This document shows positions 45,818 to 53,798 of a stretch of 64,000 bases of DNA, one piece after another. A program made the position numbers and the translations under genes. Where the stretch lies: the NCBI RefSeq assembly GCF_001281525.1, contig NZ_LGCI01000005.1, positions 1,252,569 to 1,316,568 on the forward strand. Reading direction: 5' to 3'. The notes beneath the pieces are model-generated. The model made no database searches. It had not been told where the DNA came from and saw nothing but the letters and a program-made list of their open reading frames with translations. This DNA comes from Lysinibacillus macroides. Lineage in GTDB: Bacteria; Bacillota; Bacilli; Bacillales_A; Planococcaceae. The number at the start of each line of letters is the position of its first letter. The first letter of the stretch is position 1.

Positions 45818-47344
45818 ATGGCAACACTTGTGGTGAAGAGAAGTATTATGCATCGTTATCAAAGTATCGGGCAGGCGATTGCAGAGGCAGCGCCAGGGGA
45901 TCAGATTGAAATTCGGGATGGTATTTATGAGGAGGACTTGGATATTGCGAAGCGGCTGACGCTTTATGGGGTAGGCAATGTCACGATTAAGGGTGGCGTG
46001 TTTATTCGCTACCAAAACCATGTAAGCATGCGTAATTTGCGTTTTCGTCAAGGGCAGGGCATCTATGTTAAAGGTGATTTACAGCTAGAAAATTGTATTA
46101 TTGAGGAGCAATTGATTCGTACACAAATTATGGTTAGCTACGGCAGTCTCTCGATGCAAAATTGTGCGGTACTGGCTACACCGCTGAATCATTTTGGCTT
46201 ACGGGTGGCGAATGGTTCAAGCGTTATCCTAGCTGACACAACATTTGAGCATCATGAGAAGGCGCAGATTATCGCGCAAAACTGTGAGCTGACGTTGACA
46301 AATTGCATGCTGCTGGAGGGGAAAAAGCATGGGATTTTTGCGATACGTCATGTCCAAATGACGATGGAGCATTGTGAGTTTCATGGGCATCAGAAAGCGC
46401 AAATTATGGCAGCAGCCAGTCAGCTTACCATCACAAATAGCCTCATTCATCAAGGGCAAGAGATAGGGCTGCAAATATTTGATAGCACTACATTACGCAT
46501 GGATGGCTGTGTGCTCAAGGATCATCATGATACAGGCATGATGGTGCATCGCAGTGAGTTAATGCTATCGGATTGTCAATTTTCAGATGGGCAAGGTCAT
46601 GGATTATATCTTGGTGAAAAAACAGAGGCAAAGCTCTATGATTGTCAATTTTCCCGTCATGTAAAGGCACAGGTTTTGATCGAAAATAGTAAGGCAGAGC
46701 TGTGCAAATGCCGTGTGCAAAATGGCATGGCAGCAGGTATGACCATTGCGGATGAGGCAGATGTTTCCATGACGGACTGTCAAATTCAGCACCATCAGCA
46801 ATTTCATATCATTGTGGATGCGAGTGGGCTTCAGCTCCAGCAATCCACCCTACAATTTGGACAGTCAGGCGGTATTTATGGCAATGACCATGCTAAAATT
46901 ACATTGCAGCATACCGTGATGCGAGAGCTGAAAAGCCACCATATTTACATTAATCAGGCACGTTTATTTACACAGCATTGCACATTTGAGCAAATGCAAG
47001 AAAATGGGGTTACGTGTATTGACGCTATTTTTGAGGTAGCCCATAGTCATTTTAAACAGGGTATCGACAGTCCTTATGCGATGGTTTGGTCTGATCGCTC
47101 GATGGGGCGTATTGAAGCGTGCACAGTGGATCAGGCAGCACGTCCATTTTTAGCCTTGTCAAATCAATCATTATTGGAGATGCGTCATACAGATGTTCAG
47201 GTGCTGAAAATACCCGCAATTGTGCAGGAACGTAGTCAATTGTATGTGCAGAGCTGTCATAACACTGCACCCTGGCAAAAAGACGCAACCTCAAGGATTA
47301 CAAAAATAACAGCCAATGAGAATAAAACGAAATATGTTAAATGA
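45818..47344 (+). CDS. right-handed parallel beta-helix repeat protein
   Basis: 508 residues from the ATG at 45818 (GAAGGAG site; the frame opens at a GTG at 45812). The N-terminus YQSIGQAIAEAAPGDQIEIR and GIYEEDLDIAKRLTLYG match the start of pectin-lyase-like helices. At least twelve turns of about 23 residues follow, many with xLxxCxxxxxxxxGxxI character (LTNCMLLEGKKHGIF, MDGCVLKDHHDTGMMV, LSDCQFSDGQGHGLYL). No signal peptide, so cytoplasmic. Cysteine and histidine ladders are prominent. The family includes carbohydrate-active enzymes and adhesins, but no catalytic site can be named. A terminator follows at once. Confidence 0.85.
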   Translation: MATLVVKRSIMHRYQSIGQAIAEAAPGDQIEIRDGIYEEDLDIAKRLTLYGVGNVTIKGGVFIRYQNHVSMRNLRFRQGQGIYVKGDLQLENCIIEEQLIRTQIMVSYGSLSMQNCAVLATPLNHFGLRVANGSSVILADTTFEHHEKAQIIAQNCELTLTNCMLLEGKKHGIFAIRHVQMTMEHCEFHGHQKAQIMAAASQLTITNSLIHQGQEIGLQIFDSTTLRMDGCVLKDHHDTGMMVHRSELMLSDCQFSDGQGHGLYLGEKTEAKLYDCQFSRHVKAQVLIENSKAELCKCRVQNGMAAGMTIADEADVSMTDCQIQHHQQFHIIVDASGLQLQQSTLQFGQSGGIYGNDHAKITLQHTVMRELKSHHIYINQARLFTQHCTFEQMQENGVTCIDAIFEVAHSHFKQGIDSPYAMVWSDRSMGRIEACTVDQAARPFLALSNQSLLEMRHTDVQVLKIPAIVQERSQLYVQSCHNTAPWQKDATSRITKITANENKTKYVK

Positions 47345-47346
47345 GA

Positions 47347-47378
47347 AAAGTAGTTTCAATTTTGAAATTACTTTTTTT
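47347..47378 (+). terminator. terminator after beta-helix gene
   Basis: Arms AGTAGTTTCAA and TTGAAATTACT, then TTTTTTTG. Confidence 0.88.
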
Positions 47379-47390
47379 GTGCAAGGATGG

Positions 47391-47435
47391 AGAGCTTTAC
47401 GCTGTACGAAAAGCGTGAAAGCTCATTTTTATTTC
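47391..47435 (+). terminator. second hairpin in the 47.4-47.8 kb intergenic region
   Basis: Arms GAGCTTTACGCT and AGCGTGAAAGCTC then ATTTTTATTT. The rest of the 450-base gap (to 47794) is A/T-rich with no gene; it probably holds the promoter of the small gene at 47795. Confidence 0.7.
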
Positions 47436-47794
47436 ATCCTATGTTTAATTGTTTAGAGAAATGGGTAAAAGGGTGTTTGTGCGCTAATAGACGTAAAAAA
47501 CTAAAATTCGACAAATGAAGTGAATATTTCTATAATGGTATAGATGTCTTTTTTAAAATTACTGTAATATTCCGAAACATTTGTAAAAGCCCATAAAAAT
47601 ATGAATCAAATAATAACATTTTTTAGTTTATGTAAAAAAATTATTAAATCTATACACAACATCGATTGATTATTTTCCATGTTTTATCTTATACTTAGTA
47701 AAAATGATTCATAATTTAGGGTGTTATTTGTTAATGTTAAAGTGTGTGTAATGATTTTACAATAATAAAAAGAGAGAGAATGAGGTGACAAGGC

Positions 47795-47986
47795 TTGTTT
47801 GGGCTAACAAAAGAAGAAATTATGTTATTACTGGAGGACAGTGATTTAGCAGAAAAACAAAAAAGTGCGATTACTGATATCTTTCATCTAAACAATATGC
47901 GAATAGAGCAACAGCTCGCATTTATGATTCATTTAATTATGGAAGAGCGCGAACGCAATACTTCTAACAATACATATTTAAACTAG
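47795..47986 (+). CDS. small acidic helical protein, 63 aa, unknown
   Basis: Begins at a TTG with GAATGAGGTGACAAGGC in front (GAGGTGA about 9 bases upstream). Sequence MFGLTKEEIMLLLEDSDLAE ... FMIHLIMEERERN, predicted almost wholly helical. It is followed by its own strong terminator, which supports a real gene. Family not recognised; could be a sporulation-type or regulatory small protein. Confidence 0.6.
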   Translation: MFGLTKEEIMLLLEDSDLAEKQKSAITDIFHLNNMRIEQQLAFMIHLIMEERERNTSNNTYLN

Positions 47987-48005
47987 AATTACTAGACATA
48001 GCCAT

Positions 48006-48048
48006 TAAAAATCACAAGTGTTCAGATCAAAACATTTGTGATTTTTTT
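48006..48048 (+). terminator. terminator after the 63-aa gene
   Basis: Arms AAAATCACAAGTGTT and AACATTTGTGATTTTT with a run of seven T. Confidence 0.88.
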
Positions 48049-48153
48049 ATGCATGCTGAAACAAAATTCCCTTAAAGACGTACAAACTAATAAGGATTTC
48101 TTGTCAAAAAAGTACATATCTCACATCATTACGTAAAGCGGGGGAATTGGCTT

Positions 48154-48741
48154 ATGTCACTATTGCAAACACTCATTGAACAGGTAAAAAAACCAACTGG
48201 AAGGATGGGCGTATGGATGCTCCGTATCATGAATAGGGCACATCGGGGTATGTATGCTTGGTTTATTCGACAGGGGGCTGTTAATGATGGAACTTGTGTG
48301 TTAGATATAGGTTGTGGCGGCGGGAAGATGCTGCAAATTTTAGCAAGCCTCAATCCAAATGGTATGATTTATGGTATAGATATTTCAGAGCAAGCTGTGA
48401 AGGAATCGTTAAAGCTCAATAACAACAATAAACGTATTGTTGTGACACAGGCAAGTGTATCCAAAATGCCATATCATGAACAATTTTTTGATACCATTAC
48501 AGCCTTTCAAACGCATTATTTTTGGCCGTCATTAGAACAGGATGTTAAGGAAATAGGGCGGGTGCTGAAGGACGGGGGAAAATTAATTGTCATGGCAGAG
48601 ACATATAAAATGAAGTACCATATGGAGGCTTTTCAAACACCAGCTGCTATGAAGCAGTTATTGGAGCATACGGGCTTTCAAACCGTATATATAACCGAAA
48701 AAACGAGTAAGGGATGGCTATGTATGACAGCCATTAAATAA
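48154..48741 (+). CDS. class I SAM-dependent methyltransferase
   Basis: 195 residues. Motif I is VLDIGCGGGKM (near 50), motif II YGIDISEQAV, then FDTITAFQTHYFWPSLEQDV and LKDGGKLIVMAE, the UbiE/Methyltransf_11 pattern. The first 45 residues are helical (GRMGVWMLRIMNRAHRGMYA). Small-molecule substrate unknown. AAAGCGGGGGAATTGGCTT holds a moderate site. Next is tag, 23 bases downstream, so the two are likely co-transcribed. Confidence 0.88.
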   Translation: MSLLQTLIEQVKKPTGRMGVWMLRIMNRAHRGMYAWFIRQGAVNDGTCVLDIGCGGGKMLQILASLNPNGMIYGIDISEQAVKESLKLNNNNKRIVVTQASVSKMPYHEQFFDTITAFQTHYFWPSLEQDVKEIGRVLKDGGKLIVMAETYKMKYHMEAFQTPAAMKQLLEHTGFQTVYITEKTSKGWLCMTAIK

Positions 48742-48764
48742 TTTATACAATAGGAGAGATAGCA

Positions 48765-49340
48765 ATGACAAGATGTGCATGGGTAAAATTAGAGGAGCCG
48801 TTATATGTAGATTATCATGATAAGGAATGGGGTGTGCCTGTTTATGACGATCAGCAGCTATTTGAAATGCTATGCTTAGAGGGGGCACAGGCTGGTTTAA
48901 GCTGGTGGACAATTTTACAAAAGCGTGAGGGCTATCGAGAGGCCTTTGACCAGTTTGATGCCACAAAAATCGTGCATTATACAGCAGAGAAGCTAGCAGA
49001 ATTGCAGCAAGATACGCGTATTGTACGCAATAAATTAAAAATTGCTAGTGTAGTGACAAATGCTAAAGCCTTTTTACGTATGCAGGAGCAACATGGCTCA
49101 TTTTCGGATTATATTTGGGGCTTTGTGGAACACCAGCCCATTATCAATGAATGGACATCCATTGCGGAGGTGCCTGCTACACCAGCGCTTAGTGAACGTA
49201 TGAGTAAGCAATTAAAAAAGGATGGCTTTAAATTTGTTGGCAGTACCATTTGCTATTCTTTTATGCAGGCAGTGGGTATGGTGAATGACCATACCGTAGA
49301 TTGCTGCTGTCGTCAGAAAGTCGCTGCCAATGACAATTAA
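48765..49340 (+). CDS. tag: DNA-3-methyladenine glycosylase I
   Basis: 191 residues beginning MTRCAWVKLEEPLYVDYHDKEWG. It removes 3-methyladenine from alkylated DNA. Family residues: zinc ligands Cys4 and His18, with the later His and Cys in NDHTVDCCCRQK, and the catalytic Glu in CLEGAQAGLSWWTIL. Also NKLKIASVVTNAKAFL and GFKFVGSTICYSFMQAVG. Full length. TAGGAGAGAT precedes the ATG. A second alkylation-repair gene lies at 59510. Confidence 0.96.
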   Translation: MTRCAWVKLEEPLYVDYHDKEWGVPVYDDQQLFEMLCLEGAQAGLSWWTILQKREGYREAFDQFDATKIVHYTAEKLAELQQDTRIVRNKLKIASVVTNAKAFLRMQEQHGSFSDYIWGFVEHQPIINEWTSIAEVPATPALSERMSKQLKKDGFKFVGSTICYSFMQAVGMVNDHTVDCCCRQKVAANDN

Positions 49341-49382
49341 AAGCATTCAAGCACTAGCAATAAGGGGGCATCAGACCAACTC

Positions 49383-49911
49383 ATGAATGATTGGCGAGCT
49401 GTTAAATGGTCGTTACCAGAGGAACAGCAACCACAAGGATATCAGCCGCTTGCAACGTTATTTTTAAAGGACTTACTCTATGTACCTGAGGCTTTCCAGT
49501 CCGTCGCATTCATGTGCATAAGCATGTTTTGGATTATCTGAGGGAGGATGACCTAAGTCCTTTTGCCTATCTAACATCCGATGGCTTGGTTAAGCGCGAC
49601 TAGTAGCACAGAGCTATCCGCTCCTTCCCGCTTGTACCGAAAAAAATGACAGATGATTATCCAATCTCGGATGGAGGCGGTATTCCATGCTAAATTGAAC
49701 AAGAGATTGTAACGCTGGAGCAGGACGGGGAGCTAGCCTATTTTAATGATATTGTCAAGCCCCTTTAAGATCAGAGGCTATCCAACCGTCTGTCAAAGTA
49801 AACATGACTTTGGTAAGGATTATCCATTTGTCCTTTAGAAATAATGGCAATTTTTATTTCTTCTACCATCCTGACAAGCAGCTTTGGCGTGTGCATGGTG
49901 ATTTTTATTAA
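49383..49911 (+). pseudogene. decayed gene of unknown function
   Basis: Coding-like text is spread over several frames with stops. MNDWRAVKWSLPEEQQPQGY opens at 49383. RIHVHKHVLDYLREDDLSPF and AYLTSDGLVKRD follow in another frame, then MTDDYPISDGGGIPC, IVTLEQDGELAYFNDIVKP, and finally FYHPDKQLWRVHGDFY ending at 49911. At least three stops and two frameshifts. The pieces in one order suggest a former protein of about 175 residues; family not recognised. Confidence 0.6.
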
Positions 49912-49967
49912 TCAAAGGGGGAAGCATCTTGAGATGGCATGAGGGGGAAGTAAGGAAGGTGAAAAGG

Positions 49968-50120
49968 ATGGAGCATAAAACCGTTGTAAAAAACGGGATT
50001 GGCTTTGGTTCTGTGTTAGCCATTACCATTTCATGGAGCGTCCATCATTCTATTATTTGGGCGATAATTCATGGCTGCTTTAGCTGGTTCTATGTTCTTT
50101 ACTATGTCATTACCCGTTAA
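49968..50120 (+). CDS. small membrane protein, 50 aa
   Basis: Start at 49968 with GGAAGGTGAAAA just upstream; a longer frame begins at 49929 but contains that site. MEHKTVVKNGIGFGSVLAIT continues into two short hydrophobic stretches with many Trp/His/Ile (SWSVHHSIIWAIIHGCFSWF). Common as a small hypothetical membrane protein in this kind of genome; function unknown. Confidence 0.6.
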   Translation: MEHKTVVKNGIGFGSVLAITISWSVHHSIIWAIIHGCFSWFYVLYYVITR

Positions 50121-50260
50121 GAGAGCCGTTTGAAAAGCATACCACAGGGTATTATAGAGCAGAGACGTTCATAATTTCAGCGCAACAAGCATAAATAACA
50201 AAGTGCTCTTTTTCAAAAGAACAAAGTTATTGCGATGAACGTAGAAGAAAGGTTGATAGA

Positions 50261-50548
50261 ATGACACATCAAGTAACTGCTTTAAACCATGTAAACGGTA
50301 ACGCTACGGGAGTGGAGGGTATTTTGCAAAATGTAGCCTTTATTTTGTCGACATTTGCACTACCTTGCCCGCTGCGAAACTATGGTATGAAACCCTTCCA
50401 ACGTCTAAAAAAAATAAATACAAAACGCCTGATAGAATGTATCCAACGCTTTGAGCCAAGAGCAATTGTTGTGGAAGTTGATTATTTGGGCGATATCAAT
50501 AGAGGTAAGTTAGAGCCTACGGTTAAAGTGATTGTTAATGAATTGTAA
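50261..50548 (+). CDS. gp25/GPW-like (phage baseplate wedge) orphan protein
   Basis: 95 residues. GVEGILQNVAFILSTFALPC, then PLRNYGM, and later RLIECIQRFEPRAIVVEVDY follow the pattern of the T4 gp25 / P2 W baseplate family (an LsT..G..plR..G block and an EPR block). GAAGAAAGGTTGATAG is in front. No other tail genes surround it, so it may be a stray or domesticated piece. The call rests on motif resemblance. It is co-directional with the next gene, 20 bases away. Confidence 0.5.
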   Translation: MTHQVTALNHVNGNATGVEGILQNVAFILSTFALPCPLRNYGMKPFQRLKKINTKRLIECIQRFEPRAIVVEVDYLGDINRGKLEPTVKVIVNEL

Positions 50549-50568
50549 AAAGGAAATGGAGCGTATGG

Positions 50569-50955
50569 ATGAAGAGGAGAGTTCAAAGCTTCTTACTATT
50601 ACTATGCTTATTGGTGATTGTTTTTGTAGGGATGGAGCAACAACAGCCTACAGCCGCACCAACCAATCCAAATGCGTCTGCTCTCTATGCCGAGGAACTA
50701 AGTAAACAACTACAGGCAACCAATTTTACGCAAAAGGTTTTACAGGCATTGCGAGAAGCGGGCTATTCGCCTGATAGTACAATTGGTTATTTAATTGATT
50801 CATCAGCCAATCAAATTATCACGATCCAATTGCACGATGGCGACAAAATGGATAAAAGCTCAGAAAGTAAGATTCAATCCATCATCGATAAGCTAACAGC
50901 CAAGCATCAAATGCATCCATTCATTGTTAATATTGAGCGACTAGAGGCTGATTAA
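50569..50955 (+). CDS. exported protein of unknown function, 128 aa
   Basis: MKRRVQSFLLLLCLLVIVFV is a signal peptide or membrane anchor, followed by a Pro/Thr/Ala linker and an alpha/beta domain (ATNFTQKVLQALREAGYS, IGYLIDSSANQIITIQL, SIIDKLTAKHQMHPFIVNIE). It resembles small Bacillaceae secreted proteins, but I cannot name the family. AAAGGAAATGGAG precedes the ATG. A terminator follows. Confidence 0.65.
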   Translation: MKRRVQSFLLLLCLLVIVFVGMEQQQPTAAPTNPNASALYAEELSKQLQATNFTQKVLQALREAGYSPDSTIGYLIDSSANQIITIQLHDGDKMDKSSESKIQSIIDKLTAKHQMHPFIVNIERLEAD

Positions 50956-50960
50956 AGAAC

Positions 50961-50991
50961 AAGGCACATTGTCATAAATGTGTCTTTTTTC
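50961..50991 (+). terminator. terminator
   Basis: Arms GGCACATT and AATGTGTC followed by TTTTTT. Confidence 0.8.
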
Positions 50992-50997
50992 TAAGAG

Positions 50998-51627
50998 GTG
51001 AGAACAATTAATATTTTACTTTTAGGAGCTACAGGGCGTGTCGGAAGTCAGCTTGTGGCACGGGCATTAAAGGAGCACCACAATGTAACTGCCCTGGTAC
51101 GTAATCCCCAACAAAGGCTCGTCCAACACAGACAGCTACGCATTGTCCAAGGTGATGTTTTAGATAAGCAAGCAATTGAGCAGGCCATGCTTAATATAGA
51201 CGTAGTGGTCAGCGCGCTAAATACAGATGGTAGCACGACCTTATCAGCCAGTATCCCCATCATACTGGAGGCAATGAAACAGCAAAATGTAACAAGAATT
51301 ATTACGATTGGTACAGCAGGCATATTGCAAAGCCGTGTGACACCAACAATTTTTCGTTATCAATCCAGCGAATCCAAACGCAAATCTATCTTTGCTGCCC
51401 AGGAGCATCAACGTGTTTTTGAGCATTTACAGCAATCTACTATGGATTGGACAATTGTGTGCCCTACCTATTTAGCGGATGGTGACTTCACGGGTGTCCA
51501 CCGCGTTGCACGTAATTTTTTACCAGAGGGTGGCACTAAAATTTCAGTAGCCGATACAGCAGACTTTGCCTATCAACAACTATTTAGCAAGGAATTTTTC
51601 CACACGCGCGTAGGCATTGCTTATTAA
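50998..51627 (+). CDS. NAD(P)-binding SDR/NmrA-like protein
   Basis: 209 residues. Rossmann loop LLLGATGRVGSQLVARA, then DVVVSALNTDGSTTL, ITIGTAGIL and STMDWTIVCPTYLADG, typical of atypical SDRs of the NAD(P)H-binding family (YwnB/YesF-like). Substrate unknown. The start is unclear. A GTG at 50998 opens the frame but overlaps the ribosome site AGAGGTGAG; the best-spaced codon is ATT at 51007, a rare start. Confidence 0.85.
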   Translation: MRTINILLLGATGRVGSQLVARALKEHHNVTALVRNPQQRLVQHRQLRIVQGDVLDKQAIEQAMLNIDVVVSALNTDGSTTLSASIPIILEAMKQQNVTRIITIGTAGILQSRVTPTIFRYQSSESKRKSIFAAQEHQRVFEHLQQSTMDWTIVCPTYLADGDFTGVHRVARNFLPEGGTKISVADTADFAYQQLFSKEFFHTRVGIAY

Positions 51628-51659
51628 GGAAAAGGGTGAAAAATGGCATTCATCTCTAG

Positions 51660-51709
51660 GAAGGGACTTTCCTTTATTAACATAATGAGGAAGGTCTCTT
51701 CGCTATTTT
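51660..51709 (+). terminator. terminator after the SDR gene
   Basis: Arms GAAGGGACTTTCCT and AGGAAGGTCTCTTC with a 14-base loop, then GCTATTTTAT. Confidence 0.7.
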
Positions 51710-51890
51710 ATCTAACAGTATATGGCTTTATAAGGTATGTTTATCTTAAAATATTACAAAATTAGGTAAATGATAGTACGCTTGGTGTCTAAAGACATAC
51801 ATTTAAAAAAGTGAACATTATATGACTTTTTTCCTTTTTATAGAAGGTTTGTTATACTTTATGTCGAATCTATCATGGAGAGGTGATTGC

Positions 51891-52046
51891 ATGAACAAAG
51901 AGATAACAAATAGCGGTCAATATCCTACAAACCTAACAAACAACTACGAAAATGAAACAACAGAATTATATGTAATAAAAATTACAAAGGAGCATATAGA
52001 TCGGTTAATTGAGGATATTGATCAGACATTAAAGACGTCGACTTGA
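51891..52046 (+). CDS. small protein, 51 aa, unknown
   Basis: ATG at 51891 with GGAGAGGTGATTG upstream; a longer frame from 51822 is rejected for lack of a site. MNKEITNSGQYPTNLTNNYE continues to a helical tail HIDRLIEDIDQTLK. The stop lies inside the terminator hairpin. No family recognised. Confidence 0.5.
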   Translation: MNKEITNSGQYPTNLTNNYENETTELYVIKITKEHIDRLIEDIDQTLKTST

Positions 52047-52057
52047 CGTCTTTTTTT
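52032..52057 (+). terminator. terminator overlapping the end of the 51-aa gene
   Basis: Perfect stem AAGACGTC / GACGTCTT followed by TTTTTT. Confidence 0.85.
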
Positions 52058-52081
52058 CTGGAGAAAAGGAGGGATCAGTCA

Positions 52082-52333
52082 ATGAGAGACACTGTCTTTA
52101 TAGCGCAAGCAGAGCGACAGATAAAGATAGAACTGTCAGAGAAGATTTTTCTTTTCCGACAGTCCCTCAAAACAGGAGAGTTGTGTAAAGCTAGATTCAC
52201 TTTACATTACTATAAATATGGCAAAATAGTTTATTGCGCTAGCCATTCGTCTATAAAGTGGATAAAAATTTCACCTCTTCTCTATTGTCTATCTATCATC
52301 TATTATGTACAGCTCTTAGTCCTTTTGACATAA
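52082..52333 (+). CDS. hypothetical protein, 83 aa
   Basis: ATG at 52082 with AAAAGGAGGGATC upstream, the only well-placed start in a frame that opens at 52043. MRDTVFIAQAERQIKIELSE is followed by LFRQSLKTGELCKARFTLHY and a hydrophobic end. The last codons overlap the convergent gene at 52316. Family unknown; the good site argues that it is translated. Confidence 0.45.
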   Translation: MRDTVFIAQAERQIKIELSEKIFLFRQSLKTGELCKARFTLHYYKYGKIVYCASHSSIKWIKISPLLYCLSIIYYVQLLVLLT

Positions 52334-52516
52334 AAAGGAGTAATTCAGTGCCAAATAATCTCTGATAATGGTCGGCTGCCCTCCTTTTTCGAGACATAAT
52401 TTACTAGCAATTTTAATTTCCTTTTGGTTATAGTACGATTGCACACCAATTAAAAATATGCCAGACAGGACCAATAAAGAACCGATTGCCAACATATATT
52501 TGATGCCCCGTTTCAA
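52316..52516 (-). CDS. small membrane protein, 66 aa
   Basis: Minus strand, TTG at 52516 with AAGGGGGTAAGC upstream. One membrane helix (YMLAIGSLLVLSGIFLIGVQ), then a short domain with two cysteines (KLCLEKGGQPTI ... YSFLCQKD). Unknown function, probably membrane-anchored with the tail outside. Confidence 0.55.
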   Translation of the reverse strand: MKRGIKYMLAIGSLLVLSGIFLIGVQSYYNQKEIKIASKLCLEKGGQPTIIRDYLALNYSFLCQKD

Positions 52517-52589
52517 TTCGCTTACCCCCTTATTACTGGAATCATTCCTTCTCCTATCCTATGTTGCACCATAAAAGCAATATGTTTAA

Positions 52590-52618
52590 TTGACAAATTG
52601 TATACATATGTATACAAT
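52590..52618 (+). promoter_or_regulatory. predicted sigma-A promoter
   Basis: TTGACA (52590-52595), 17 bases, TACAAT (52613-52618). It drives the gene at 52668 and the O-methyltransferase gene. Confidence 0.8.
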
Positions 52619-52650
52619 AGGTTTTAAATAAGTGTATACATATGTATACA
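52599..52650 (+). promoter_or_regulatory. two copies of a perfect 18-base palindromic operator
   Basis: TGTATACATATGTATACA occurs at 52599-52616, overlapping the spacer and -10, and again at 52633-52650, 16 bases on and downstream of the start of transcription. Two sites on one promoter suggest tight repression by a dimeric regulator that is not encoded nearby. Confidence 0.85.
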
Positions 52651-52667
52651 AAAGGAGGAAGTTAATA

Positions 52668-52970
52668 ATGAGAGGCGAAGGATTTAGAGAAGGGCATCAT
52701 CGTAGAGGGCGTCATAGAGGCATGGAGGGTTCTCCACAGCGCGGCGCTAAAACATTCCGACGTGGCAAGGCACTTACTTTTTTAGAAATGCTCCATGTAA
52801 AACGTGCAACTATTAAACAGCAATTAGAACAACCAGAGTTTCAAGGCATTCAGCAAATTTTAGTGGGTGAATTAAAGGCCATAGATATGGTGATTCAGGA
52901 ATTTAGCCAAGTATTTGATATTCAAGAAAATGAAATAGAGGAAGATCCCATCCATGAAACAAATGAATAA
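52668..52970 (+). CDS. hypothetical protein with Arg/His/Gly-rich N-terminus, 100 aa
   Basis: ATG at 52668 (AAAAGGAGGAAG site); the frame from 52632 runs through the operator and is rejected. Residues 1-35 are rich in Arg, Gly and His (GHHRRGRHRGMEG); the rest is helical (FLEMLHVKRATIKQQLEQPE, GELKAIDMVIQEFSQVF). The N-terminus could bind nucleic acid or metal. It overlaps the next gene by about 17 bases, forming an operon under the palindromic operators. Not recognised. Confidence 0.7.
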   Translation: MRGEGFREGHHRRGRHRGMEGSPQRGAKTFRRGKALTFLEMLHVKRATIKQQLEQPEFQGIQQILVGELKAIDMVIQEFSQVFDIQENEIEEDPIHETNE

Positions 52971-53592
52971 TTATATTGATAAAACATTTTGTCAGCAAGA
53001 TGCACTGTTAGAGAATGTTCTTGCCTCGATTGTGGACAATGGCATGCCAGCAATGTCTGTGTCCCCATCCTCTGGCAAGTTGCTTACTATGCTTGTGTCA
53101 ATTGCAGGAGCGAAGGATATTTTGGAAATCGGGGCACTGGGCGGCTATAGTGGGATTTGTCTAGCAAGGGGGATAGTAGGCGAGGGTACTTTAACCTCCC
53201 TAGAATTAGACGAAAAATATGCCCATCTAGCCGCTAACAACCTTGCCAAGGCAGGCTTTGCCCAGCAGGTTACATATCTAACGGGTCCTGCGCTGCAAAG
53301 TCTTAAACAGCTTGTAGTCGATGAACGTAGCTTTGATTTCTTTTTTATTGATGCAGATAAAGATCATTATGAGCAGTATTTAGATGATTGTATTGCACTA
53401 GCCAAGCCTGGCGCATTAATTGTCACGGATAATGTTCTGGCAGCAGGTAGTGTAGTCAATCCTGAGGCCCCACTAAAGCGTTACACAGCGACCATGAAAA
53501 AATTCAATGTCACCGTAGCGAATCATCCACAGCTTGAATCGATTCTCTTACCTATAGGAGATGGCATAACGCTTTCTAGGGTTAAAAAGTAA
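52954..53592 (+). CDS. class I SAM-dependent O-methyltransferase (YrrM/CCoAMT-like)
   Basis: 212 residues. ILEIGALGGYSGICLARGI is motif I, LTSLELDEKYAHLA motif II, FDFFFIDADKDHYEQYLDDC carries metal-binding Asp residues, and LIVTDNVLAAGSV is the usual later block of the Methyltransf_3 family. It probably methylates a catechol-like or other hydroxyl of a small molecule with a divalent metal. Start 52954 or 52963 (both ATG) inside the previous gene. Regulated with it by the paired palindromes. Confidence 0.9.
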   Translation: MKQMNNYIDKTFCQQDALLENVLASIVDNGMPAMSVSPSSGKLLTMLVSIAGAKDILEIGALGGYSGICLARGIVGEGTLTSLELDEKYAHLAANNLAKAGFAQQVTYLTGPALQSLKQLVVDERSFDFFFIDADKDHYEQYLDDCIALAKPGALIVTDNVLAAGSVVNPEAPLKRYTATMKKFNVTVANHPQLESILLPIGDGITLSRVKK

Positions 53593-53798
53593 TCCAGCGA
53601 TTAAGCTGCTTTATCCACTACTAATCCGCCAATTTATCCATATTTAGTCCATCATTGTAGATCATTTTTCGCTTGTGCACCACAAGGATGAAGCATTCTT
53701 TAAAACTGCACATGATGAGAAGCCGGTAAAAACGTGCACGAATTGTCGGATGTCGTGTTTCATTTCCTGTTATTGTTGTGAAAAGGGAGGTTATAGAT

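Noticed and set aside
45797-47294. Several minus-strand frames (about 80 residues) inside the beta-helix gene
   Set aside because: Shadow frames caused by the repeated codon pattern of the real gene.
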